Origin: Flavobacteriaceae bacterium
GTDB lineage: Bacteria > Bacteroidota > Bacteroidia > Flavobacteriales > Flavobacteriaceae
Reading direction: 5' to 3'
NCBI GenBank assembly: GCA_004762155.1
Contig: SIHP01000010.1
Span: 124,001 to 188,000, forward strand
Length of the DNA: 64,000 bases
Below the pieces are notes generated by a model that was not told where the DNA came from, made no database searches, and saw only the letters and a program-made list of their open reading frames with translations. A program made the position numbers and the translations under genes. Shown in pieces: positions 43,031-52,123 of this stretch; within the stretch, counting starts at the first letter, position 1; each line of letters opens with the position of its first letter.

Positions 43031-45628
43031 TTATTTCACTATTAATTTTAATGTATTATATGTTGTTGTTTTACTGTTTATCTTACAGAAATATAATCCT
43101 GTACTTAAACTTTCACTTGTTAAAGCTAACTTGTTTTCTCCAATTTTAGTAGCAACATCAGCTTTATAAACAGTTTTTCCTAATTGATTATAGATCACAA
43201 ATTCTACAGTTTCTAATTGATTTGCTTTAAAATAAATATCTGTATTACTAATCATTGGATTTGGTAATGCTATTGCTTTATTATCTTTTAGAATAAATTC
43301 ATCTATAGATAATTGTGTTGCTTTAGAAAAACTTAAATCCTCAATTGTTAATTCTTTTGTTACTGTTGCTCCATTTTCTGAAGTCATTTTTAAAACAATG
43401 GTTACAACATCATCTAAAGCAACTCCAGTACTTACTCTTGATGAAAAATCTGTAAATGGTATGATATAATCTTGCACATTATCCGTTAAGATAATATTTG
43501 CTCTATATTGATCTTCCCAGCTATCTATACTTTGTTTTGTTAATACAATTTCTAAGTTCCCTGTTCCACTTGCTTTAAACTTTAAGCTGTTATAATCAGA
43601 AACATCAACTGGCTTAAATCTTGGTGTTAAAGATCTGTAAATTGCTACATAATCATTTATTGAAGCTTCTAAATTCACATTTCTTTCTATTGGAAAATCA
43701 TCTGTATTAAAATCATTTGTGTTTTGAGATATTTCATAATTTGTAACTGTTGTTCCTGCTGATGCGTCATCAACTCCCCAAGATCCATCAGACATAAATA
43801 AATCATCTGGTGTTGCTATTCCATCTCCTATTCTAAAACCTATGTCAAATAAATTATCAGTTTCAACATTTATATTCGTGATGTAGTCATTTAAATTTAT
43901 AGTAGATGTTATATAATTAATAGCACTAGTTTCTGTTTCTCTAATACCAGCATCTAATCCTACTATTTCTGTATTATTTGTGTTAACAATTTCTAAATCT
44001 AAAGACCCTTTGTTATACTTTCCTTTTCTTACAAATACCGTTGGAGGTGTTGAGTTATTATATGCTGAAATTGTTTTCTCCACATTTAGTAAGTTCAATA
44101 CTTCTTCTCCTAAAGAGTATAAATCATCTACTGAATTTGACCAAATTTGGAAGTTATAAAAGGTCACATCCTCTTCATATTTATCTAAATTCCAGTGACT
44201 TTCTATTGAAAAATTAGCATCACTGTTTACTACTTTTGCAGAAAAACTTAATACAAACTCTGTAGTTTCATCTGAATTTTTAATAATTGATTTTATAAAA
44301 GATTGTTCATTTATATCAATCGTTGATACAGATAATAATTCGGCTCCTAATAAACGATCACAAATATATTTTGTGTGTTCGTATACTCCATTCTCTGTTT
44401 TTAAAGCTAAAATAGATGCTACAGGTATCGATCCTTCCATATAATCTACTGCATAAACTTCGGTTGCATTTGTAATATTTAATAAATCATTTGGTGTAGA
44501 TTCTATTACTGATTCTTCTTGAATTTTATCTAAAGGAATAAAATCACTCAATTGAAAACCTGTTCCGCTTCTTCTAGCATAATTAGAAGATTTTACAACT
44601 CGTTTTGCACTACTTCTATTAAATGTGTAATTTGTTTTTGCTCTATTATAATTACGCTTATTAATTTGGTCAGATAATCTATTGTTACTTTCCAAACCTC
44701 CTTCATTTCCTCCAGAAGTTGGAGCTGCAATAACCTCACAATCACCTACATCTGAACATGAAGCATCTTCACAATCTACTAAACCATCTCCATCATCATC
44801 TATTCCATTGTCACAAATTTCTTGTGGAACTGGGGCTGTTGGACAACGAGCTCCGTCATTACTTGCACTTGAAGGTCCAAAAGCAAATAAATTAGAACTC
44901 ATACTGTTTGTTCCATTTAAATCTTGAACACTTTGAATCGCATAAATAGTTCCTGTTTGGTTTGATGATACATAAAAGCGTCCAGAAACATCAAAATAAA
45001 CTGCTCCATAGGTATAATCTAAACCTGATAAAATTGGTACTTCTCCAAGAGATTGTACATTACCATCTTCAGGGTTTACTCTATATAATATATTTGTTCC
45101 TTTTTCTACTGTATATAAATTACCATCAACAGCATTAAAAGCCCAATCGTGAATACTTATGCTTTTTGATAAGTTAAAAGTTCCTAAATGTTCTGTGTAA
45201 GTTGCTGAACTTGGATTTAAATCTACTTTATCATAAGTAATCCCTCCAGACTTTAAAAAATAAATTCCTTGCAAACTTATATCTCCTATATAGCAATTAT
45301 TTACTGATAATTCTGGTATATTAAAAGTTGTTGTATTAAAATCTTGACCTATACGTACAATTGTTTTTGATGGTGACTTTAAAGATCCCCAAATATAACC
45401 ATCTGCAGAATTATAGGCCGCTGCATTAATATTTCCTTCTGTTACATTTTCTGCTACTAAGAAAGAATTTCCTGAAGCTAAATCAATTGAATATACATCG
45501 TTGTATTGAAATAAATAAGCATCATAATCACAATAAAAAGGAAAATTTTGCGCGCTGATTCCTAAGTTAAGGATTAGTATCAGAATGAATGTAATTTGAT
45601 TTGCGTAATGAGTAGTTCTTTTCTTCAT
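43031..45628 (-). CDS. large secreted T9SS protein with beta-propeller-like N-terminus
   Basis: Protein of 865 residues: signal peptide at about 1-26, then a beta-propeller-like domain at 30-260 (VYSIDLASGNSFLVAENVTE, AFNAVDGNLYTVEKGTNI, VYFDVSGRFYVSSNQTGTIY). An Asp-rich Ca-binding-like stretch follows near 275-300 (CDNGIDDDGDGLVDCEDASC), then a beta-rich middle, a carbohydrate-binding-like module near 680-780 (YNSLKFKASGTGNLEIVLTK), and a C-terminal T9SS type A domain (ALPNPMISNTDIYFK, LSTGLYFCKINS). It is probably a surface adhesin or matrix protein. A LytTR-like site lies 60-90 bases upstream, matching the exopolysaccharide genes. Confidence 0.8.
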   Translation of the reverse strand: MKKRTTHYANQITFILILILNLGISAQNFPFYCDYDAYLFQYNDVYSIDLASGNSFLVAENVTEGNINAAAYNSADGYIWGSLKSPSKTIVRIGQDFNTTTFNIPELSVNNCYIGDISLQGIYFLKSGGITYDKVDLNPSSATYTEHLGTFNLSKSISIHDWAFNAVDGNLYTVEKGTNILYRVNPEDGNVQSLGEVPILSGLDYTYGAVYFDVSGRFYVSSNQTGTIYAIQSVQDLNGTNSMSSNLFAFGPSSASNDGARCPTAPVPQEICDNGIDDDGDGLVDCEDASCSDVGDCEVIAAPTSGGNEGGLESNNRLSDQINKRNYNRAKTNYTFNRSSAKRVVKSSNYARRSGTGFQLSDFIPLDKIQEESVIESTPNDLLNITNATEVYAVDYMEGSIPVASILALKTENGVYEHTKYICDRLLGAELLSVSTIDINEQSFIKSIIKNSDETTEFVLSFSAKVVNSDANFSIESHWNLDKYEEDVTFYNFQIWSNSVDDLYSLGEEVLNLLNVEKTISAYNNSTPPTVFVRKGKYNKGSLDLEIVNTNNTEIVGLDAGIRETETSAINYITSTINLNDYITNINVETDNLFDIGFRIGDGIATPDDLFMSDGSWGVDDASAGTTVTNYEISQNTNDFNTDDFPIERNVNLEASINDYVAIYRSLTPRFKPVDVSDYNSLKFKASGTGNLEIVLTKQSIDSWEDQYRANIILTDNVQDYIIPFTDFSSRVSTGVALDDVVTIVLKMTSENGATVTKELTIEDLSFSKATQLSIDEFILKDNKAIALPNPMISNTDIYFKANQLETVEFVIYNQLGKTVYKADVATKIGENKLALTSESLSTGLYFCKINSKTTTYNTLKLIVK

Positions 45629-45686
45629 GATATTGTTTTTTATATCATAAATCTACTCTTATACTTCGTTTTAAAATTTATTTTTC

Positions 45687-45718
45687 GTTATTTACAAGAT
45701 ATCCATAGACGAATGGTA
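45687..45718 (-). promoter_or_regulatory. LytTR/AlgR-like site upstream of the T9SS protein gene
   Basis: Minus strand TACCATTCGTC (45708-45718), the best copy of the motif, with a poor second arm TTGTAAATAAC 21 bp away (45687-45697). A -7-like TAGATTTA follows before the gene. Confidence 0.65.
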
Positions 45719-45738
45719 ATTTTCTAAAGGTTAAAAAT

Positions 45739-46464
45739 TTAAAGTAAATTTAAACGCTTCATTAACTCTGGTCGCTTAGAACGACTTACTGGAATTACCT
45801 CCTTCTTAATCAGTACACTATTATCTTCTATATCAATTATTTTTTTGATATTTATAATATATGAACGGTGAACTTTTAGAAATAAGGATTCTGGTAATTT
45901 CTCTTCTATTTTTTTTAACGTAGAATGTACAACGTAATTTTTATCTTCTGTTTTTATATTAATATAATCTCCTTTAGCTTGCACTAAATAAATACTTGGA
46001 ATATCTATTTTTATCAAACGTCTGTCTATATTAACATAAAAATCATTTTTATAACCTTCTTTAGAATCAGGTGATGAAATTTCTTTTTCAACCTCTGTAC
46101 TGCTAATCTTTATTTGCTTTTTTTCTGCTTTACTTATTGCTTTTTTAAACCTATTAATTTCTAATGGTTTCAAAAGATAATCTACAATAAATTCGTGTTC
46201 AAAAACTTCAATAGCAAATTGGGGATCAGAAGTTGTAAGTATTATTTGAGGTGGATTTTTAAGTGTTTTTATTAAATCTAAACCTGTAAAACCTGGCATA
46301 TGTATATCTAAAAATATAAGATCTACATCTGTGTCATTTAAATATTTTATAGCTTCAATAGCATTAGAAAATTCATCTAAAATATTTAGGGATTCTATGT
46401 CTTTACATAACGATTTTATAATAACTCTTGCAAGCTGTTCATCATCAATAATAATACAATTCAT
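45739..46464 (-). CDS. LytTR-family response regulator, output of the H-NOX/FIST operon
   Basis: Protein of 241 residues. The receiver (1-120) has Asp53 in DLIFLDIHMPGFTG, Thr in IILTTSDPQ and Lys in YLLKPLE. The LytTR domain is at about 140-240 (IYLVQAKGDYINIKTEDKNY, LFLKVHRSYIINIKKI, IPVSRSKRPEL). It is the last gene of a seven-gene operon and the only DNA-binding protein in it, so it is the likely output. LytTR-like sites are found upstream of the operon and of several exopolysaccharide and surface genes nearby; it is the best candidate to bind them. Confidence 0.92.
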   Translation of the reverse strand: MNCIIIDDEQLARVIIKSLCKDIESLNILDEFSNAIEAIKYLNDTDVDLIFLDIHMPGFTGLDLIKTLKNPPQIILTTSDPQFAIEVFEHEFIVDYLLKPLEINRFKKAISKAEKKQIKISSTEVEKEISSPDSKEGYKNDFYVNIDRRLIKIDIPSIYLVQAKGDYINIKTEDKNYVVHSTLKKIEEKLPESLFLKVHRSYIINIKKIIDIEDNSVLIKKEVIPVSRSKRPELMKRLNLL

Positions 46465-46469
46465 AAAAT

Positions 46470-46787
46470 TTAAATGGTTTTCAAATATATTGTAATTGCT
46501 ATTAAAATTTTTTCAAAATCTTCTACTCCATTTAAATCCTTTTCTCTAAGATTATGTTCAAATTTATTAGCAAGTTCATAACTCTTTTCAAGTCCTAAAA
46601 TACTAATTTTATGTTTAAGTTTGTGAACATTTTCTTCTATTTTTTTATAGTCTTTTTTTTCAAGACTTTCATAATACTCTTTTTTTTCTTCTGGAAACTC
46701 ACTTTTAATTACATTTATTAATGTTTTTTTAATTTCTTCGTCTCCACTTGCTACATCGTTTATGTATGATAAATTAGGTTTTTCCAT
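46470..46787 (-). CDS. Hpt-domain phosphotransfer protein
   Basis: Small helical protein of 105 residues. The phospho-acceptor is His55 within EENVHKLKHKISILG, the usual Hpt pattern. It lies 1 base downstream of one histidine kinase and 5 bases upstream of the LytTR regulator, so it can relay phosphate from a kinase or receiver to the regulator. It stands free and not fused, which fits a branched phosphorelay with the free receiver at 51504-51917. Confidence 0.85.
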   Translation of the reverse strand: MEKPNLSYINDVASGDEEIKKTLINVIKSEFPEEKKEYYESLEKKDYKKIEENVHKLKHKISILGLEKSYELANKFEHNLREKDLNGVEDFEKILIAITIYLKTI

Positions 46788-46788
46788 A

Positions 46789-47838
46789 TTATTTTTTTAT
46801 TGTAAAATGAAATGTAGTACTCTTATTTACTATAGACTCTATCCATATTTCGCCTTGATATACCTCTATTATTTTCTTAGCAACAGACAAACCTATTCCT
46901 GTAGATTGATAATCATTTTCTAATTTTTGAAAAGCTATAAATATTTTATCAAAATACTTATTATCTATTCCTTTACCATTATCCTTCATATAAAGTTGCC
47001 AATTATTTGAATTCTCTATGCAACCTATTTCTACTATTCCATTTTCTTTATTATTGAATTTTATTGCATTACTTAAAAATATTAAAAATAATTGCTCTAA
47101 CCTATATTTATCTCCTTTTACTACAGGTAACTTATTCGCTATTTTTATATTAATATTTTCTGGTATGGCTGTATCATCTATTATTTCTTTTACCAAACAA
47201 TTTAAATCAACATCATAAAACTTTTTTTCTATTTTACCAATAGTAGAATACTGTAAAATCCCTTTAATAAGCGTATCCATTTTTTCTAGATTCTCTCTAA
47301 TTAAAGTAATTTTCTCTTTTCCATCTTCTTTTAAAACGCCTTCATAATCTGTTTTTAACCAGTATACCAACGCGTCAATTATTTGAAGTGGTGATTTTAA
47401 ATCATGTGAAATCATGTGAGCATAATCATTGAGTTCTTGATTTTGCTTTTCTAGGTTATTTAATAAAGTATCTTTTTGTTTATTAATTTCAATAATCTCT
47501 TTAGTTTGATTATCAATAAAATCAACAAGTTTAGAAGAATCAAAATCTGAAAACTCTAAGCTTTCATCAATTTCTAAATCATAAAACTTTAACCTGTCAA
47601 TTACATTTTTAAGTTTTTTTATGATCTCTTTTTGAGTTTCAGATTCTTTCTTTAATTGTTTGTTTGCCAAATAAAGTTCATCAGAACTAATTACAGTCGC
47701 ACGCTGTAACATTGTAAATTGCTCGTCTGATGTGTTGTAAGATTTATTTATTGCCTCAAGAAAAGCTTGTAGTTCTTTGTTTTCTTGTAGCTCAGTACTT
47801 AAATGTTTTCTTATTTGTCTTTTTAAAAGTCGATTCAT
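46789..47838 (-). CDS. cytoplasmic histidine kinase
   Basis: Protein of 349 residues with no membrane segment. A coiled-coil region at about 15-130, then HisKA with His145 in YAHMISHDLKSPLQII, and HATPase with N-box FLSNAIKFNN, G1 MKDNGKGIDN and G2 STGIGLSVAKKI. It has no sensor domain of its own, so it probably listens to the FIST protein encoded just before it; the two frames overlap by one base (TAATG). Its catalytic core is a close paralogue of that of the PAS kinase in the same operon (both end in GEIWIES...TTFxFTIKK). Confidence 0.9.
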   Translation of the reverse strand: MNRLLKRQIRKHLSTELQENKELQAFLEAINKSYNTSDEQFTMLQRATVISSDELYLANKQLKKESETQKEIIKKLKNVIDRLKFYDLEIDESLEFSDFDSSKLVDFIDNQTKEIIEINKQKDTLLNNLEKQNQELNDYAHMISHDLKSPLQIIDALVYWLKTDYEGVLKEDGKEKITLIRENLEKMDTLIKGILQYSTIGKIEKKFYDVDLNCLVKEIIDDTAIPENINIKIANKLPVVKGDKYRLEQLFLIFLSNAIKFNNKENGIVEIGCIENSNNWQLYMKDNGKGIDNKYFDKIFIAFQKLENDYQSTGIGLSVAKKIIEVYQGEIWIESIVNKSTTFHFTIKK

Positions 47839-48977
47839 TATTCGCTTATTAGCGTGATAGTCATTGTTTGATTATGTAATTGGCAATTATTTTCTTTATA
47901 AAACGGTGCTATTTCTCCGTATGAATACAACCCACAAATTGTTGTTTCCTTTCCTATTACTTCTATTGCTTCCTCTACTTCTTCTTCTGTTCTTTGATCT
48001 AAAACCAATTTTCTTCCTATACAACTTACTAAAATAGCAACTTCTGATTTATTTTTTCTTGATTCTGATGCTTCTTTTGCTGCTAATTCCGATGCATTTA
48101 CAATATTATCTACATTAGTCATCATCAATTGTACTTTTGATCCTTCCAAAATATCACCAGCCAAAATCATAGAATTTTCAGCTTCATTAATATTTAAAAT
48201 TGTTCTAACAATTGCATGATCCTCTTCTTTGGATGTTACGTTTAAAGGGTACAATAGCGCTGCTCCAGGTAATTCTTTAGATTTATCTCCTAAATATTTT
48301 TTATATAAATCTAATGCCGGCTGTCCATCCAACTCATATAACATATTGTCTTTAGATTTTGTTACTGTTCTTTCTGGTCCAAAAGGCGTCCAACCTCCAT
48401 TTATAGAAAAAGAAACCTCTAACGATTCTCCATAAAAACCTATTGCTATAATCTCTCCTGTTTTAGGTGTTTCATTGTAAGAAGTTATTGTTTTTTCAAA
48501 CCTTGCTCCATCTCCACACAATGCACCTGTTATAAGTAAATTATTATTCGTTGCCGAATTCATTCCTTTGGTTAATTGACTTCCATTTATAAAACTTCCC
48601 TCAGAAACTACAAACACATGTTTTAAACCTTCTTGAGGTAGTTTTTGTATTAAATCATTACCTGTTTTAAAACTATCTTTTTTAGATTCTGTTGTTAGAA
48701 CATTTACTGTTTTAATTAAAAAAGTACTTTTTTCAAACTCAATGGCAGTTATTGTTATGCTTTCATCTTCTACTAAATTTGAGATTATATTACCTGAAGT
48801 TGAACCAAAAACAATATGAGCATCTGTAAAAAGGTTTTTTATTTCAGAATAAATAGTATCATTATCTAACATAAACCTACTTCCAAAAACCAAAACTAAA
48901 GGTTTTTTTAGCGTTATGTTTTCACTTAAATACTCCCAAGATCCACCTTTACTTTTTTTAAGTTGTACTGTTTTCAT
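47838..48977 (-). CDS. FIST-domain sensor protein (NosP-like candidate)
   Basis: Protein of 379 residues with FIST_N (about 30-220: LVLVFGSRFMLDNDTIYSEI, IVFGSTSGNII, ITGALCGDGARF) and FIST_C (about 225-375: LDLYKKYLGD, GLYSYGEIAPF, NCQLHNQTMTITLISE). FIST proteins sense small ligands, and the NosP group are haem proteins that sense nitric oxide and partner with histidine kinases. Here the gene overlaps a kinase on both sides (20 bases with the PAS kinase, 1 base with the next). The haem-binding residue of NosP cannot be confirmed by eye, so NO sensing by this protein is an inference supported by the H-NOX gene in the same operon. Confidence 0.85.
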   Translation of the reverse strand: MKTVQLKKSKGGSWEYLSENITLKKPLVLVFGSRFMLDNDTIYSEIKNLFTDAHIVFGSTSGNIISNLVEDESITITAIEFEKSTFLIKTVNVLTTESKKDSFKTGNDLIQKLPQEGLKHVFVVSEGSFINGSQLTKGMNSATNNNLLITGALCGDGARFEKTITSYNETPKTGEIIAIGFYGESLEVSFSINGGWTPFGPERTVTKSKDNMLYELDGQPALDLYKKYLGDKSKELPGAALLYPLNVTSKEEDHAIVRTILNINEAENSMILAGDILEGSKVQLMMTNVDNIVNASELAAKEASESRKNKSEVAILVSCIGRKLVLDQRTEEEVEEAIEVIGKETTICGLYSYGEIAPFYKENNCQLHNQTMTITLISE

Positions 48978-50961
48978 TTATACTTTTCTTTATGGTGAAA
49001 TAAAATGTTGTTCCTTTATTTAGTTCAGACTCAATCCATATTTCTCCTTTATATAAGTCTACTATCTTCTTTACTATTGAAAGTCCAATACCTGTGGATT
49101 CCTTACTTTCTTGCAATGAATGAAATATTTTAAATATTTTATCATGAAATTTTTTCTCTATTCCTATTCCATTATCTTTTACTGAAAACTGATAAAAAGA
49201 CTTATTCTCTTTAACATCAATTTCTACAATTCCTTTTTCTTTATTACTAAACTTTATAGCATTACTCATAAGGTTTTGAAAAACTTGCTGAAATTTTATT
49301 TTTTCGCCATTTAAAACAGGTAATTTATTAAGTACTTCTATTGAAATATGATTTGGTTTGTATAGTATTTTTTTAAGATCATCTAATACTATATTTAAAT
49401 CTACTTCTTCTTTTTCGTTTGTTAAAGAACCAGCACTTGAATACAAAAGAATATCAGAAATCAATTGTTCCATTTTTTCTAAAGTAGTTTCAATTAAATC
49501 AAAATTTTGAAGTGTCATTTCATCTAACTTCCCTTCATTATCAGATTTAATCCAACTTGTAAGTGCGTTAATACTTCTTAAAGGTGACTTTAAATCATGA
49601 GAAACAATATGTGCATATTCGTGTAACTCATTATTGCTTTTCTCTAATTCTTTTAATATTTTTTCTTTTTGCTTTTCTAACTTTTTTATATCAGTTATAT
49701 CTAAGCAAATACCTATAGAACCGACAACTTCTCCTTTTAAATTATAGTTAGGAGCTCCACTAATTAACCAATTCTTTACTTTTCTATTTTTATTTTTTAA
49801 TTTTATTTCATAAGAATTAGATTCTCCTTTTAATCTTTTTTCTTTTTGCTGATCTATAATTTTTTGTCCTCCAATATATGGTAACAATTTATTGATTCTT
49901 TTACCTACTAACTCATCAGCTGAATAGCCAGACATTTCACAAAGACTTTGATTTACTAAAAGAATTTCACCGTCTTTATTAGACTCTACCAAGCCTAAAT
50001 TCATATTAGCAATAATATTGCTATATTTATTTTTCTGAGTTTCTAAACTTTCTCTGTACTTTCTTTTTAATGATATATCTTTATAAGCCCACAAATGGCC
50101 GTTGTACTCATTCCCTTTTAAAATAGGTATGAAATCACGTTCTAAAATAGTTCCATCAGCCATTAATACTTCTTCTGCCAGAACTTGCTTTTTGTTTTTT
50201 AACAATTCATCTATTCTAGCTATAAAATATTCTGGATCCTGAAATAAGTGTTTGCAATTTTCTGCAGAATCTGAGCAATCTTGTCCTATTAATAAATCTG
50301 GTAAAACAGGTATTTTAAATAGCTCACAAAATTTAGTATTTGTTAATACTATTGTGCTATTTTCATCTTCTAATAATACTCCACTATCTAAATTTAAAAT
50401 GAGTGATGATAATCTATTTGTAGATTGTTTTAATAAATCTTCATCTTCTTTATCTTCTGTTATATCTCTTATAATTCCCTGAGCTGCAATTGGGTTATTA
50501 TCTGTATCATAAATAATACTTGCATTTATCTGCACCCATTTTACTTCTTTTGTCTTGGTAACAACTCGTGCTGTATAATTAGAAAAAAAGCCTTTTTCAC
50601 TTAGTTCAAAAAAAGAGTTAAATGCATACTCTTCATCGTCCATGTAAATTAAGTTCACAACATTTAATCTTTCATGATCAATATCGTAACCAAAAAGGTC
50701 TTTTGCGGCATCATTCATTTCTAAAACATGCCCTTTTAAATTCATTACTAAATAAGCATCTAAAATATTATTGAAAACCCCTTTAAGTTGTGATGATTTT
50801 TCATTTAATAAATCTTGTAACTTCTCATTACTTACATGTAGCTCTTGAGATACTAAATATAATTCTCTTGATTTATCTTCTAATATTTTTTCTGCTGCTT
50901 TTCTGGCTGCTTTTTCTCTTTTTAATGTGCGCTGTAGTATGTCTATTTGACTTTGGCTCAT
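48958..50961 (-). CDS. multi-PAS histidine kinase
   Basis: Cytoplasmic kinase of 667 residues. N-terminal coiled coil (about 1-60), three PAS-like domains at about 60-175, 180-295 and 305-430 (LDAYLVMNLKGHVLEMNDAA, GIIRDITEDKED, LVGKRINKLLPYIG, GSIGICLDITDI), then HisKA with His455 in YAHIVSHDLKSPLRSI, and HATPase (NLMSNAIKFSNKEKGI, VKDNGIGIEKK, STGIGLSIVKKI). It starts inside the stop of the H-NOX gene (one-base overlap), which points to coupling: H-NOX proteins commonly inhibit an associated kinase when they bind NO. It overlaps the FIST gene by 20 bases. Confidence 0.92.
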   Translation of the reverse strand: MSQSQIDILQRTLKREKAARKAAEKILEDKSRELYLVSQELHVSNEKLQDLLNEKSSQLKGVFNNILDAYLVMNLKGHVLEMNDAAKDLFGYDIDHERLNVVNLIYMDDEEYAFNSFFELSEKGFFSNYTARVVTKTKEVKWVQINASIIYDTDNNPIAAQGIIRDITEDKEDEDLLKQSTNRLSSLILNLDSGVLLEDENSTIVLTNTKFCELFKIPVLPDLLIGQDCSDSAENCKHLFQDPEYFIARIDELLKNKKQVLAEEVLMADGTILERDFIPILKGNEYNGHLWAYKDISLKRKYRESLETQKNKYSNIIANMNLGLVESNKDGEILLVNQSLCEMSGYSADELVGKRINKLLPYIGGQKIIDQQKEKRLKGESNSYEIKLKNKNRKVKNWLISGAPNYNLKGEVVGSIGICLDITDIKKLEKQKEKILKELEKSNNELHEYAHIVSHDLKSPLRSINALTSWIKSDNEGKLDEMTLQNFDLIETTLEKMEQLISDILLYSSAGSLTNEKEEVDLNIVLDDLKKILYKPNHISIEVLNKLPVLNGEKIKFQQVFQNLMSNAIKFSNKEKGIVEIDVKENKSFYQFSVKDNGIGIEKKFHDKIFKIFHSLQESKESTGIGLSIVKKIVDLYKGEIWIESELNKGTTFYFTIKKSINENSTT

Positions 50962-51500
50962 TAATTTTGATTGATAACAAATTTTACTTCTGTTCCATCT
51001 TCTTTTATCTTTTCTATAATAATAGAAGCTGTACTATTGAAGTGCTTAAAAGTTCTGTTCATTAGACCAAGCCCAAAGTGGTGCATTGCTCTACTTGATT
51101 GATATATCATAGTTAATGATGTATCTGTTTTTTCTTCAATTATAAAAGTTGGTAATTCTGCATCTGGGTAAATTTTTCTTACCTCAACATGAATGTGGTT
51201 TTCTATGGAAGCTAACATTTCTATAGGATCTTTATAAGTTGCTAAAAGTCCTGGGTAACTATTTTCAATTACATTAAAAAAGTGTTCGCCGTAAACAAGT
51301 AATAAATCATCAATAGCAATACCTGTATTACTATTTAAGTTTTGAAGTAATTGTAACATTTCTGAAAACTTATACGTACCTATTGAAGTATAAGCTCCTT
51401 CTGATTCTAATTTAGACTGAGTGATTATTTTATCAACCATTTCTAATCCAAATTTCATTTCTACTAAATCTAAAAATTCTGTAAATACAATCCCTTTCAT
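50961..51500 (-). CDS. H-NOX haem nitric-oxide-binding protein
   Basis: Haem sensor of 179 residues, normal for free-standing H-NOX. Start MKGIVFTEFLDLVEMKFG is typical. The proximal haem ligand is His104 (or His102) in NHIHVEVRKIYPDAELPTF, with the conserved proline at 117. The Tyr-Ser-Arg haem-propionate motif is YQSSR (Tyr133, Ser135, Arg137). Five residues after that Arg there is Phe142 where O2-binding H-NOX proteins have a distal Tyr, so NO selectivity is expected. It lies 3 bases after a free receiver gene and overlaps the PAS kinase by one base. Confidence 0.92.
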   Translation of the reverse strand: MKGIVFTEFLDLVEMKFGLEMVDKIITQSKLESEGAYTSIGTYKFSEMLQLLQNLNSNTGIAIDDLLLVYGEHFFNVIENSYPGLLATYKDPIEMLASIENHIHVEVRKIYPDAELPTFIIEEKTDTSLTMIYQSSRAMHHFGLGLMNRTFKHFNSTASIIIEKIKEDGTEVKFVINQN

Positions 51501-51503
51501 TCA

Positions 51504-51917
51504 CTAACTAATTTTTAATTCATTTATAGACCAGTAATTTAATGCACTTTCTATTTTCGCTACGTAATCTTCATATTTTAAAGGCTTTAAAATATATCCA
51601 GATATACCTATTTTGTAACAATCTAAAACATCTTTTTTATTATTAGACGTTGTTAAAATCATTGTTGGTATATGATGTAAATCTTCATCTTTCTTTAAAA
51701 TTGATAAAAATTCTATACCACTAATTTTCGGCATGTTTAAATCTAAGAAAATTATGTCAGGAAGACTATCTTTTTTTTCTAAAATTTTTAATGCTTCGTC
51801 GGCCGTTTTTGCTTCAGTTATTTTATGATCTAACTTTAGCAACGAAATCGTCCTATTCATTTTCATTATTTCAATTGTATTGTCTTCAATAAGCAATACA
51901 TTTAAAGATTTTTTCAT
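51504..51917 (-). CDS. free-standing response-regulator receiver
   Basis: Receiver-only protein of 137 residues: acidic pair ED at 11-12, phospho-acceptor Asp59 in IIFLDLNMPKISG, Thr in TMILTTSNN, Lys in YILKPLKYEDY. It resembles the CheY/Rcp1 type without an output domain. It is first in the H-NOX operon, 3 bases before H-NOX, with LytTR-like repeats at 52020-52051 upstream. It may act as a phosphate sink or as the intermediate between the kinases and the Hpt protein. Confidence 0.92.
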   Translation of the reverse strand: MKKSLNVLLIEDNTIEIMKMNRTISLLKLDHKITEAKTADEALKILEKKDSLPDIIFLDLNMPKISGIEFLSILKKDEDLHHIPTMILTTSNNKKDVLDCYKIGISGYILKPLKYEDYVAKIESALNYWSINELKIS

Positions 51918-52017
51918 TTTGTGCTATTATAAAATTATATTTAAAAACTTTTAGATATACAATTATACTCTATTTTTATAATTTTATTGTATTAACTAGG
52001 TAAAGCAAACAAAAGTT
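51918..52017 (-). promoter_or_regulatory. promoter region of the H-NOX operon
   Basis: AT-rich 100 bases between the operon and the LytTR-like repeats. On the minus strand a TTTG, a 19-base spacer and a TAAAATTA (a partial TAnnTTTG) can be placed here, just downstream of the repeats, as expected for an activator-dependent promoter. Confidence 0.4.
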
Positions 52018-52051
52018 TAGATGAATGGTAGAAATGTGTAGACGAAAAAAA
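52018..52051 (-). promoter_or_regulatory. LytTR-like paired site upstream of the H-NOX operon
   Basis: Minus strand TACCATTCATC (52020-52030) and a degenerate TTTTTTTCGTC (52041-52051), 21 bp apart. About 100 bases before the first gene; it suggests autoregulation by the LytTR protein of the operon. Confidence 0.65.
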
Positions 52052-52123
52052 ATATGCTTTCAAAAGAAACCTTTAATTTTTAACTAAAAACCCAAAGATT
52101 ACAGCTACAACCAGAGGAATTTC

